Source: Neocallimastix lanati (nom. inval.)
Lineage: Eukaryota; Neocallimastigomycota; Neocallimastigomycetes; Neocallimastigales; Neocallimastigaceae
NCBI GenBank assembly: GCA_016946835.1
Contig: JACVTC010000171.1
Coordinates: forward strand, 62,001-126,000
Reading direction: 5' to 3'
Length of the DNA: 64,000 nt
This document shows, piece by piece, positions 25,425 to 43,413 of this stretch. Below the pieces are notes generated by a model. It ran no database searches. It saw only the letters and a program-made list of their open reading frames with translations, and was not told the origin of the DNA. The stretch's first letter is position 1. Each line of letters begins with the position of its first letter. Made by a program: the position numbers and the translations under genes.

Positions 25425-26404
25425 TCAATAAATATTTAAGCAACTAGCTTCATTTTCATCATCATTTAAATCACTTTCTCTTATTGTAGCTTTACCATGT
25501 TTTATCATCCATTCAATTTGTTCTTTTGGAAGACTTAAACGTTGAACTTCCTCTTCATTACATAATTCATTAAGAGTTTTATTAAAATCTTTTATTTTCT
25601 CTTCAAGAGCCTCTTGAGTAATTAATAAAGTTTTTTCAACAATTTTCTCATAATCTGGATTTTCATCCATAACTTTTTGCATAGGATTTAATTCTTTATC
25701 AATAACAATATTCCAATATTCTGTTTTTTTACTGATCTTATTAACTTTAAGTAATTTGTAAGCTTTAACAAAGCAAATAATATAAATTAAACGATAAAGA
25801 TCGGGAATATCATGTTTTAATTTATATATTCTATTCATAACAAAATTATTAATTTCTTTAAATATATTTGCCATATCGATCCATGACATATAATCATTCT
25901 TTCTAAGATCACAATATTTCTGATGAATCTGTAAAGATTTAGAATATTGTTTTAAAAGATTATAACATTTCGCTGAAAATGTAAATAACCCTGGTTCTTT
26001 TGGATCCTAGTATATTTCAAAATAACATTATATATATAAACATATATTATTATATTATTATATATTATCATTATTTTTTATTTTAAAACGATTTATTATT
26101 ACAATATAAACGAATTTCATATATAAATTTTTGTTTAAAATAAATATTAAAATAATTATACATATATTAGTATTTAATAATTGTGAAGATTTTTAAAATT
26201 AAATTTAAAATTATGAAATTTTAAAAATATAAAATGTTGAAATTTTTAAAAATCAAATAAAATTAATTATTACCAATTTTTCAACATATGGTTCAATTTC
26301 AATAATACGATCCATCTATTATAAATTTTATATATATATATTGTTAAATTGTAAATGTAATATTAATTTATATGTATATGTATATATTTAAATGAAAATT
26401 AAAA

Positions 26405-26456
<52 letters not shown>

Positions 26457-27093
26457 TTTTTATATATATATATATTACTTGTATTAAACATCTAATTGCA
26501 ATTTCTAAAATTTCACGTTCATTAATTAATTTTCCTTTACTTTGATTACATTCTAAATATTTATCACAGCAATCTTTTATATATTGGTATGAAATTTCAT
26601 TATATAATTCTATATTTTGACTTTGGTCTTTAGTTAAAGTGTTATTCTCTTTCATTTTCATTACTAAATAGTACCATTCAATTGCTTGTTTAACAACATT
26701 TGGACCATTTTTTGAACCGAAAAATACATTTGATATATTTTCTTTTGGTACATTATATCCCTTTAATAATTTATTTATAATTTATTTTATAATATTTATT
26801 ATATGTATATATCAATTATATTTAATTTATATTTTAATACAAAAAATATTAATAATTATTTATTCTTAAATTTACATTTATCTAATATTATAATTTTATT
26901 CAATTTATTATTAATAGCATACTCCTGTTAAAAATTGTGGTCTATAAGTAGCAATAGAATTCTCTTTTTTCATTCTTTCCATAGCTCTTTCTTCTTTACT
27001 AATAGATTGACCAAAAAAATCATCGTCATCATCAATATCTGCTGCAAAATGAAAAATTCCATGAAATTCTTCAGCTTCAATATCCATATCCAT
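25425..27093 (-). CDS. Unrecognised helical-repeat (TPR-like) protein
   Basis: Four exons on the minus strand, 27093-26923, 26760-26479, 26315-26274 and 26006-25425, give 358 residues; all junctions are phase 0 with gta...ag ends. The N-terminus is acidic ('DIDDDDDFFGQS', about residues 19-30). The middle is amphipathic helix-like, with pairs suggestive of TPR units ('EWYYLVMKMKE', 'ALAR'-poor; 'FTFSAKCYNLLKQYSKSLQI', 'YMSWIDMANIFKEIN'). The C-terminal third is a charged, coiled-coil-like stretch ending 'DENEASCLNIY'. There is no signal peptide or membrane segment. I do not recognise the family. A weak resemblance in layout to the metazoan C8orf76 proteins (short TPR-like repeats after an acidic head) is only a guess. 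The intron after residue 151 contains long TA/A/T runs (26401-26475). Confidence 0.65.
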
Positions 27094-27536
27094 TTTTAAA
27101 TATAAATTATTTATTTTATTTGTTTTAATTCTATATTATGTATTTTTTGAAATAATATATAAATATTGATATATATATTATTATAAATAAGAAATTTCAA
27201 TTTACAATTTAAATTTCAGTAATTCTTTCAGAGTTTTAAACTAATAAACTTTTAATAAAAAAAAAAAAATAATAATAATAATGAAAAAAAAGGTAATAAA
27301 AATAAACAATTTAAGATTTTTAATCATAATATAAAGCCATAAATGATAAAAATTATTACATATTTAGTATTATTTATATTAAGAAATAAAGCTAAAAGCC
27401 ACAATTTAATTAAAATATTTAATTAAAAATGTCACCCAAGAACTAATGAAAAAATTGTCTAATATATGGTTATTTAATTCTTTAATTACTTAATGAAAGT
27501 ATAAAGTTATTATAATTTTCTCTTTTTCTTTTATTC

Positions 27537-27994
<458 letters not shown>

Positions 27995-28674
27995 TCAATT
28001 TAATATCTATATTTTTAATAATATTTATTTGTTAATTCTTTGATATGAATAGAAATAGTATAGATATTAATTCATGAAATAATTTTTTTTTTTTTTCAAA
28101 ATATATATATTTGTAAAATCTCTTTTTTATAATTGTTTAATGTTGATTCTTTTAATGAAATATATATATATATATCCTATATGATTAAAAATTGATAATA
28201 ATACTAAAATATATATATATATAATATAAATTTAATGGCTTTAATTAATTAAATATACAAATTAATAAATTATTTATTTATTTGTTTATTTATAATTTAT
28301 TAAATAATAGTAAATTTTAGTACTTTTCTTTATATTATAAAAAATATTTCAAAGATTACAATCTTAACATTTCTATTTAATTTTTATTATTAATTATGTA
28401 ACTATTTTCACAATTTAACACTTAAGGATTATTATTTTCAGTATATGGAGTATTAATTTTTCTATTATCACTTAATTTTTAAATTAGAAAGTAAAAAACT
28501 ATTAAATTTTATCTGAATAATATAATTATTATTTTGAATTTAATTAATTTAATAATTTAATAATATTAGACTCATTTCCATAATTATCATTTTTGAAAAT
28601 GTATTATTTAGAATTATATTCTTTTTACTAAAAATTTTTAAACTTTACTATGTATGTATAAAATAAAAGGTTTA

Positions 28675-28734
<60 letters not shown>

Positions 28735-28987
28735 TAATAATAATGATAGTAATTAATTAAAATAATTGATGTTATAAATGTATATAATTTAATGTAATAC
28801 CATAAATAATTTTGGCTACTTTAATAGATCAGAAATATTAGATAAAAAAAAAAAAAATATTTAAAATTTTGTTAAGAAAAATTATTATTAATAAACATAG
28901 TATTAATAAAACATTATTAATTTTAAAAAATAGTAATAAATATAAATTGTTATATTTCATTTAATCATTTTGTGTATTACAATTATT

Positions 28988-29040
28988 CTTATTTTAAATC
29001 TATTATATTGTTATAAACAATATAATAGATTTAAAATAAG
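28988..29040. repeat. Perfect 25-bp hairpin, 3-nt loop
   Basis: Arms 28988-29012 and 29016-29040 are exact reverse complements ('cttattttaaatctattata...') around 'ata'. It lies between a long A run and the ankyrin pseudogene. Confidence 0.95.
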
Positions 29041-29124
29041 GTATGTAATAAGGAATTATAAAATACCTTAAATAAAGAATGAAACTAAATAAAACTATAT
29101 GTAGATATTTTAAATTTTTTTATT

Positions 29125-30378
29125 TGTTATGAGGGAATAAAAATTTTAAGTAACGTCAATGAATTATATGATTTATTAAAATATTTAATTAATGTAACAT
29201 ATTTTAATGAGGAAAACATAAAATATTTAATTTAATGGGAACCAGATTCCAAGATATATAATATACCTATCAATAATAATAGATTATCTAAAGCATCCTA
29301 AATAAAGTGTGGTAATATAGATTTGTATTTGTGACTTTAGAAATGTTGTATATAATAAATATAATGAAATATTAAAAAATGAAAAAAAAAAACCTTTAAA
29401 TTTCGTTATTAACAGTGAAAATCTATATCTAATATCAGAGAGGACATAAATGAATATGAAAATGAAGGTAAAACATTTATAATTGAAACATGTATAAGAA
29501 ATAATATTCCTATAATAAAATATTTAGTAGAAAAAGATGTTGATTGAAATTTTACTGATACTAATGGATATAGTACTATATTTTATATAATGAATATTCT
29601 GATTCTTTATGATATGTAATTATAAATAAGAAAAATATAAATGGAATTAACAGAAGTGGTGAAACGCCATTATTATTTGGTTTATGCCTGTGAAAATGGC
29701 AATCTTATCAATGTTGAAAAAAAATTAATTAATAATAGTGCCGATATCAATATAGCAAATAATAATGGTATTAATGTATTAATGTTGCTACTACATGAAA
29801 TGGCAAGATATTGTTGAATTTCTACTTTAAAATGATTTGGATGTGGATGTCATTAAAGAAGATAATAATAATAATAGTACTTCATTACATTATGCCTACC
29901 AAAATCAAAATGAAACAATTATAAAATATTTAATTGAAAATGGAGTCAATGTAAATGTCTGTAATAATAATGGTGATACACAGTTGTTTTATATTTGTCA
30001 AAATAAAAATATGCATCATAATATGAAAATTATATACTATTTAATTAATAATGATGTTGATAAAATGAGAAATATAAAGAATAATAACAATAAAAGTAAA
30101 AAGAATAGTATTAATAATATCATTGAAGAGATTAAAGAGAATGTTGTCGAAGATGAAAATGAAGAGAATAAAGATATAAACAAAACCAAAAAAGGAAAGA
30201 ATGAATTTTGATATTAGTTTAAATAGAATAAAATGAAAAGAAGAAGAAGTTTAATAATCAAAATAATAATTAAAATGAAAAAAAATAAAAAAAAAAAAAA
30301 AGAAAGATTCTTTTAATTTTCTTAGGCTCATAAATGCATCTAAAATAAAAAAATCAAAAGAATTCAATTATTTAAATG

Positions 30379-30439
<61 letters not shown>

Positions 30440-31180
30440 CTTTTAAATTTCTTAGGCTCATAAATGCAGCTAAAGTAAAAAAAATCAAAAGAATTCAATT
30501 ATTTAAATGAAAAAAAAAAAAAAAAATAAAAAAAAATAAAAAAAAAATAATGAAATTAATATAATAGATAGACAAAATCATACACTATTAATTTATTCAT
30601 GTAAATTATAAATAGTGATAAAGATAGAAGAATTTTAAATTTTATTCTAAACTTAGTGGGAGGGGTACAAGTATTAATTATCAAGATAATGATAGAAATA
30701 GAGTTTTATTATTTTCATTTTATCTGGATTATTAAACATAATAAAATATTTAATAGAAAACGGAGCCGATATACATTGTATATTCTAGGAGAAAACAAAA
30801 CTTAATCAAAACAAAGATATTGTTAAATATTTAGTTCAAATGAGAAATGGATATTAATATTGGTAATAGAAGTGATATTGTCTCTTTAATATATTCTTAA
30901 AATAATAATATGATTAAGATAATTAATTAAAAATTAGATCTTCTTTTTAATTCGTTATAGTCCCCTATTATATAAACAAAATAATGACAGAGATAATCCA
31001 TTATTATCTGGATTATAATTTTGAAAATATCATGTATTTAATTGATCAAGGAACCGATTTTAATATTTCTAATAATGAAAGAAATACTGTATTACATGTT
31101 TAACCTGTTTCAATTGTTCTAGAAATTTATTAATTATTCAAAATTTAATAGGATCGGTCATTCAATTTAAATTTGCAAAA
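29125..31180 (+). pseudogene. Decayed ankyrin-repeat gene
   Basis: Ankyrin-type peptides appear in order on the plus strand but in changing frames and with stops: 'NELYDLLKYLINVTYFNEEN' (near 29160), 'IPIIKYLVEKDVD' (near 29515), 'GETPLLFGL' (29660), 'DINIANNNGINVLMLLLHE' (29745), 'TIIKYLIENGVNVNVCNNNG' (29915), 'IIKYLIENGADIH' (30735) and 'LIDQGTDFNISNNERNTVL' (31040). The only long open piece is 29837-30211 (124 codons). The N-x-x-x-x-I-[IV]-K-Y-L-[VI]-E-x-G-[AV]-[ND] pattern is typical of the large ankyrin families of lineage-specific fungal and protist genes. At least five stops or frameshifts make this a pseudogene. The section 30250-30545 is a low-complexity insertion with a duplicated block. 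Confidence 0.8.
30303..30513 (+). repeat. Direct ~75-bp repeat separated by a ~58-nt A run inside the ankyrin pseudogene
   Basis: 'cttaggctcataaatgca' through 'agaattcaattatttaaatg' occurs at about 30307-30378 and 30441-30510 with few differences. Each copy is followed by an A run (30379-30437 and 30511-30526). Confidence 0.85.
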
Positions 31181-31343
31181 GCTATATGTATAATATTTAA
31201 ATATTAAAAATTATACTATTATTTATATAATACTATTTTAAAAAATAATAATAATAAATAAAAATAAAAATAAAAATAAAATAGATAAAAATATATAAAA
31301 ATAATTAATTTAATAAGAATAAAATAAATTATAATTTATTGAT

Positions 31344-31382
<39 letters not shown>

Positions 31383-31566
31383 TTAAAAAAATTTTCTTTG
31401 ATATTATTATTATTAATATTATTATTAATAAACTAAAACAAAAGTTAATAATCACGTATACATAGCTCCTATGTTTTAATAGTTTATTATTTAACGCAAA
31501 ATTTCCAAATAAAAAATAAAAAGAATTAACATTATAAAATTATAATAATAAAGGTATTAATATATG

Positions 31567-31603
<37 letters not shown>

Positions 31604-31909
31604 TTAGTAATAATACTTAAATTTCTAGTTCGTTTTTAAGAACGAATATGATATAATTATTAAATATTTAAGTTTTTATTATCGAAATTAATATATTAAT
31701 TAATTTTAATTTATTTTTTTTTTCGTCCAATATAATAAAAAATAATTTTAATCTTTAAAATAATTTTAAAACACAAAAAAATTTAAGTAAATTAACAATA
31801 TGTATTGGTTAATAAAATTATATATCTTAAATAAAAATAAAAATAATCATTTTAAAAAATTAAAAATTAAAGAATAGGTAATTGTTTAACTGCTGTTACT
31901 TTTCTGGAA

Positions 31910-31941
<32 letters not shown>

Positions 31942-32138
31942 TTACCAATTTTTGAAAAAAGAAGAGTTTTAGTAATATAAACCTACTATTATATATTAAT
32001 ATTAATATTAACCTTATTATAATTTAATATTATCAACAAATATTTCTTTATTATTTAATTATTATTCTATTATTTATTAAATAAGAGAAATAGTTCAGAA
32101 TATATTATATTAATATAACATTTTTTAGAAATAAATAG

Positions 32139-32169
<31 letters not shown>

Positions 32170-32231
32170 ATAATAATCAACTTTAAAATGTTTATTAAAT
32201 AAAAATTAACAATTATAGAATAGATTGAAAA
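31181..32231. other. Intergenic region, 5' flank of the metallopeptidase gene
   Basis: Has a T run (31349-31381), A runs (31565-31600 and 31917-31941) and (TA)n (32139-32166). No gene is supported. Confidence 0.5.
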
Positions 32232-33813
32232 ATGGAAGATATTTCAAATAATAAAATTGCACCAATAAATGTTATTGCATATAAGTATAATAGCATAAAC
32301 AATGAATGGGAGCCCCTAAATAATGAAAAAAGAATATCATCATATTATTTTGATATAATATTACCTAAAGAATTTAATACAAATTGCAATGATAAAAATG
32401 ATATTTATTATTTGCCTTCAAATATACCATACAATAAAGTTTTATTCTATAAAGAAATAGAAAAGAAACAAAGTAAAATATTTCCATATCCAGCAGTAGT
32501 AATTTTTAATAAATTAATAGAAACAACACTAATTACTGTAGAAAAATTCTTTCCATCAAAAATATTTTTAGAAAAAGGAAATTCATATTTTTGTTTGCTG
32601 CGAACTGAATATTTAACACCTATCCTTGGTTTTCAGTTTACATCATCTATTCTTTTAGAAAGATTTATAACACAATTTGAAAAAAATCTTTCTTTTTTAA
32701 AAACTAATCAATTATTTTCCTCTTTTCTAACAAAAAATCAAACAAATAATATCTATAGTAATAACTCATTTAATGATGAATCCCCAATATTGCATGATAT
32801 AAAAATACCTCTGCAAAATAATGATACTAACTACAACATTATAATAAGCATTATAAAAAATAATCAGTCTAATAATAAATCAACCTCAAGTAATTTAAAT
32901 CAAGAATATAACGGTAAATCTCTTTTTCAATATCCTTCAAATTATGGAACAATAATGGCATCATCAACCTTATCCAATCATAAAACAATAGAATTTTTTG
33001 TATTAATGCTTAGTAAAGATCTTGATTATTATAAAAATATTCCTTTATCAATTTTTCCTATTCAAAAAATTTTTCTTGCATCTAAGATTCTTTATAATAA
33101 AAAGGAATGGACAGGTTTGCCGCTTTTTGAGAAAAATGAACTGTTTTTAGAAGTAAATCCTTTAGAAGAAATACAGCTCGAAAAGTATCTTCAACCCTAC
33201 AAGCTTCTATACAAATTTTGGAACCAATACATATATCAAAATAATCATTTAATAAATAATATTATATATTTTTCATTAAAATTGACCTCTACAAAGCTTT
33301 TAAATAATATATCCAAAATATTTAATGCATTAAATAAACAATTATGGATATTTCATCATGAAGTTTTTCATTTTATCATGTATAGAATAAAAAATTTAAA
33401 TAACTTTATTGATTACAATAATTATTTTTCTTTATTTAAACAAAATATTCTAAAAAATCCATATTTATTAGAAATTATTTCAAAAATTTTGTTAAATAAC
33501 TCCAATTCTAATAATAAAACACAAAATATTAAAAATTTAAAAGATGATTATACAATAAATATAATAAAAGAAAATATTATTTATATATCTAATTTTAAAA
33601 GTTTTAAAAATTTATGGTATTCATATTTACCTGCGAAATTTCAATATCATCAAAACCATGAAAGCAATATAAATAATACAATTACTAGTATTCAATCTTT
33701 ATCAAATGGTATTATACTAAAATTATGCATTTATATTAATATTTATATTTAATTAATATCATTAATATCATTAATTTTCAATATAATTATTCTATTTATT
33801 TATTTTTTTTTTT

Positions 33814-33847
<34 letters not shown>

Positions 33848-34295
33848 TGATAAACTGAAAACTTTTATTAGATAAAAATACTAATTAGAATCATTAATTT
33901 TTTTTTAAAAATATTAAAACAATTGCAATTAAAATAATTATTACATAAAATATTGTATAATAGACCAACTAGTTGAGGATCACCAGGAAAATCTCTTTTA
34001 TCAAGGATTTGTATCTTCATATGCAATGACTTCATTTGATGAAGATCTTGCGGAAACTTGGGCCTTTATTTTAACATATACAAATCGATTAGAAAATTAC
34101 CTAAATTATAATAATCCAACCATATTAAATGATGACCTTTTGAAAATATTAAACAATATTAATATATTTTATCAACAAGAAAAAGGAGCATTCTGTTTAA
34201 ATAACAATAAATCAATACTTCCTCTAAATGAATATCAATTATTATGGAACAAAATTACACTAATACTCTCTTATGTCTTTTTAAACATAAATTAA
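32232..34295 (+). CDS. Putative zinc metallopeptidase (HHExxH) with an N-terminal EVH1-like region
   Basis: Two exons, 32232-33708 and 33964-34295 (phase-1 intron, gtatta...tag), give 602 residues. The C-terminal half has three ordered motifs of gluzincin-like metallopeptidases: 'FHHEVFHFI' with H376-E377-x-x-H380, then 'LWYSYLPAKFQYH' (461-473), then 'GFVSSYAMTSFDEDLAE' (507-523), whose acidic residue (E519 or E523) would be the third zinc ligand. The intron falls between the second and third motifs, and splicing is needed to join them, which supports the exon model. Residues about 12-155 look like an EVH1/WH1 fold ('YKYNSINNEWEPL', 'AVVIFNKLI', 'LGFQFTSSILLERF'), but this is tentative. The middle is Asn/Ser-rich. 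No signal peptide is seen, so it is probably cytosolic. The substrate is unknown. The gene is A/T-rich like ELP6, with no obvious foreign composition. Confidence 0.7.
33772..33850. repeat. T run inside the metallopeptidase intron
   Basis: T-rich tract with about 28 uninterrupted T at 33819-33846, inside the only intron of the gene. Confidence 0.9.
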
Positions 34296-34529
34296 TAAAT
34301 ACATATATGTATACATAAAATAGTAAAATTTTTAAATCAATTGTATAACTAAATAAATATAAAAATAAAAAAATAAAATTTATATTATTTATTTATCCAT
34401 TAATTTATTTATTCATTTATATTTATTTATTTATATTTATATTTAATTATTTGTACCTCATCAATATTATATAAATTTTTTTTTCTATATATTTTTATTA
34501 TCATTATTATTATTAATGTTATAATTATT

Positions 34530-34760
34530 ATATTTATTATAATTATTATGAATATATATGAATATATATAATTCTATAGGAAAAAAAATTAAAATGAAAT
34601 CAAATTATATTTATTATAATTATTATGAATATATATGAATATATATAATTCTATAGGAAAAAAAATTAAAATGAAATCAAATTATATTTATTATAATTAT
34701 TATGAATATATATGAATATATATAATTCTATAGGAAAAAAAATTAAAATGAAATCAAATT
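34530..34760 (+). repeat. Three perfect tandem copies of a 77-bp unit
   Basis: Unit starts are at 34530, 34607 and 34684, and the array ends at 34760, exactly 3 x 77 bp. The unit runs from 'atatttattataattattat' to 'aaaatgaaatcaaatt'. I see no difference between copies, so the expansion is recent. It is in the 3' flank of the metallopeptidase gene. Confidence 0.95.
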
Positions 34761-39561
<4,801 letters not shown>

Positions 39562-41320
39562 ATGAAGATTGTTATTAGTTTATTATTTTTTATACTTTCC
39601 TTTATTTGGAATACTTCATATACTAGAGCACAAGATGAAAATTTAAAAAATTTTAGAATTGTAAAAGATTATTTATTTACACCGGATAATTATTACGATG
39701 TGATAAAGTACGAATTTGAAATTACTCCTTCTCGTAATGTTGGTAAATTTGAATATTATATATTTTCAGATAAAGGTGTATATACTCTTGTAATGGATAG
39801 AGCTGAATTTGAACTATGGGAAAATAAATATTTCGATGAATGGCTTGATGATCCAAGTCATGATATTAATAAATATACAAGTTATATAGATACAGATCAT
39901 AATAAATTCATTTGTCAGGTAAAAATTATATAATGAATATATGTATTAATTATATATATATTTAAAAAAAATTAATATAATTTCATAATGTATTAATATT
40001 TTGTTATTTGCATTGATAATAGTCTTTTACTGCATCATGTATATCAGATATTAGTTTTCCGGAAAGGGAGTTATATTTTGTAAACATAAAAAATCCAACA
40101 TTTGAAAGTAATAGATATGTTTTCGGAGATAATTTTCAAAAATTTAAAGATGATCCAGCTGCAGCAAGATTAATATATGATCCAGTAAACCCTCCAACAC
40201 CAGCTACAAATGAAAATGTGTCTTCCATCTTGAAAACACCCACTAATACAGTTGCAAATCAATCACCAAATTCAAATAATTCTTTGGGTACTGATGAGAA
40301 TGGAATAAGTGATTCAGTGTCAAATAGTAAAATTGATGGTAAAGATAATAATAATTTGTGGTGGTGGTTAATAGTTGGAGTTATCATTCTTTTAGTCTTA
40401 TTAGCCATATTAGTATATGGTTTAATAAATCGTAATAGAAAAGATAAAATGTGTGAAATTAATGAATTATCAGATGAAGATTCATTGGGTCAAAATAACG
40501 TAAGTGGAAGTGAAACTGAAGTAAAGGCTATTGCTTATAATCCACATCATTCAGTCAAACGTGTAGCATTTAATTACAAAACAGATGATATTAAGTTTGA
40601 AAGAGATAATATAGTTGAAATAACTAAACGTTATAATGATGGATGGGTAAGGATATCATTTAAAAATTTTACAATATTTTTATTTAAAAAAAAAAATAGT
40701 AAATAAAGATAAAAAACAAGAAACGAATAAAAAAAAAAATTAAAGGTATATATAGATTTTGAATAATAAAATTAATGTTAAATAAATATTATTATAAAAT
40801 ATTTATATATAAATAATTAATATAGGCAAGTGCAATAAATCCAAAGGATGGAAAAGAATGTATCGTTCCATTAATTATTTTAGAAGGAGATTTAAGTGAA
40901 GATTTATCAAATATTCCATTGGAAGAAAAAAGTTCAAAGAATATATTAGCTACACCAGAAAGCTTATTTGAAAATAAATATATTTCACAAAAAGATTATG
41001 AAGAAATGAAAAGAAATGATGAGTGGATTAAAAAGGTTAAATTAATGAAGCAGAGTAAACCAGAATCAACACATAATATGGTAATTGGTGATAATGATCA
41101 ATTTAAATACATTTCACATCCAATGCAAGAAACTAAAGTAGAGAATGGTATAGATACTAATCAATCAACTATGATTAATAATAGAAAGTCAATGGTAGCT
41201 ACTGTAGTAAATTCAAATACAGAATTATTAAATGCAGATCATATATTAGAAGTTTGTGAAGAAGAAGATTATGAATATGAACCAGAAGAAGGAATAATAA
41301 TAAAAGAAGATTCAAATTAA
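39562..41320 (+). CDS. Type I membrane protein with cytosolic SH3 domain
   Basis: Three exons, 39562-39918, 40023-40646 and 40826-41320 (all phase 0; gtaaaa...tag and gtaagg...tag), give 491 residues. Residues 1-23 form a signal peptide ('MKIVISLLFFILSF', ending in A-x-A-like 'TRAQ'). An extracellular domain of about 180 residues with paired Cys sites follows (C118, C125). Then comes a Ser/Thr/Asn/Pro-rich linker and a single membrane helix at about 232-254 ('WWWLIVGVIILLVLLAILVY') with basic residues after it (NRNRKDK), giving an inside C-terminus. An SH3 domain spans about 297-350 ('RVAFNYKTDDIKFERDNIVE', 'NDGWASAINPKDG', 'VPLIILE') and is split by the last intron exactly after the conserved GW. 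The tail is acidic. The layout suggests a surface sensor or adaptor that recruits proline-rich partners, like fungal Sho1-type logic but with one membrane span. The specific role is unknown. Confidence 0.8.
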
Positions 41321-43072
41321 ATTATTATTATTATATATTTAAAAAAATTAGAAAATAAAATAAAAAAAAAAATATAATATTAATAGTTAATATACCTAAA
41401 AATTTAATTTTTTTTTTTAAAAAAAAAAAAATACAAACACACATACACACAATAGATATATGGAAGAAATAAAATAATATAGTATAAACATATGAGAAAA
41501 ATATATGTTTTAATAGTTTTAAACATTAGTTTAAATTAGAAGAAAAAAAAGTTTAGTTTCAAATAATAATAATTTAAATGCCATTATATATATATAAATT
41601 CTTTCAATAAAAAAAAAAAAAAAAAAAAGTTATTTACCTTTTTTTTTTTATTTACATATATATATAATTCGAGTATTTATTTTTTACATTTTTCCTTCAC
41701 AGATTTAATAGCACTGATGCTAGTTATATTTTTAACTATTTAATGGATTTATTATTATTTTTATTCATTATTATTATAATTAATTAAAAACTTGTTAAAT
41801 AGATAAAATATTATACATGCCAATTTTGATAACTTTATTTTTTTTTTAAAAAAAAAAAAAAATTCAATGAAGGTAATTAAGAAGTAAAAATTTTTTTTTT
41901 ACAAATTATATATTCATGATATATTATATATATTATATATATTATTATTATAATATTAATAAGCTATTCAATTTATAAAAAAAATCTATATAAAGAATAT
42001 TTTTTATGTAAAAATTTAAAAGGCTTTTTTTTAAAAAAAAAAATAAAAATAAAAATAATAATAATAATAATAATAATAAATCACATTAGAATAAAATAGA
42101 ATAAAATTACTTCATATTAATAAATATAATAATAATAAACTAAATAAAATAAAAAATATAAAAAAATTTGTAAAAGTTTTAATAAAAAATATCAATTTCA
42201 TTTATCATATATATTATTAAATAAAATATTTAGATGTACTGATAATTAATAATTGATAATTAATATTAAATATAATTTATTACTATATAAATTATTATTT
42301 ATTTTTTTATTTATTATTTTATTTTATTTTATTTTATTTTATTTTATTTTATTTTATTTTATTTAATTTTTTTTATTAATATATTTATTTTTTAATATAA
42401 AAATATATACAGTATTTATAGAACATAAATAATTTTAAAAAATGTTTATATGAAATTTACAAAGAAAAAAAAAAAAGAAAAAGTATATAATCAAAGTATA
42501 TTTTAATATTTAAAAATAATTGAAGTATAATAAAATAATATATCAAAATATAAGTATGATTATGTATGATATATTTTTTATATAATATACTATTAATAAA
42601 TTATTATTAAAAAAATATTTACACAAATTATAAAATTAAAATAATAAAGCAATATTTAAAACAAAAAATAAAATAATAAAAAAATAAAAAATAATAAAAA
42701 AAAAAAAATAAGTTGAAAAAAAATTTTTTTTTCTATATTTATATTAAATAAAAGAAATATTTTTATTTAATTAAATTATTAACCTACGAATATTTATTAT
42801 AGGATTTAAAATGATAAAATAAATAATATACATTTGAATATATAATAAACTAAAGAATATCAAAATATATCGTTATATCAATATAATTCTTAACACTTAT
42901 AGTTGATTCAAAGATAAAATTTTATTATATACCTTTATATATATATATATTATTAATTATAACATATATATTTAAATTAATTATTATTTTATCTATTATA
43001 AAAAAAAATAAATTGTAATCATCTTGCTTTTTATTATATATATACACTATTATTTTAATGTCTATTGATATC

Positions 43073-43300
<228 letters not shown>

Positions 43301-43413
43301 ATAATTTTTTTTCTTGATGTTACTATTATTAATATAAAACTATGTATAAATAGCGACCAGTTAATTTTATTGGTCCAATTATTCTTATATATTTATTAAA
43401 TATAATAACACTT

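Noticed and set aside
29125-31180. Ankyrin region as a viral (giant-virus) insertion
   Set aside because: Only ankyrin repeats are present; no viral hallmark gene, and such repeats are widespread in eukaryotes.
32232-34295. Assigning the HHExxH protein to a named toxin-like peptidase family
   Set aside because: Similarity is limited to short zinc-site motifs shared by many zincins; there is no secretion signal or toxin-type domain layout.
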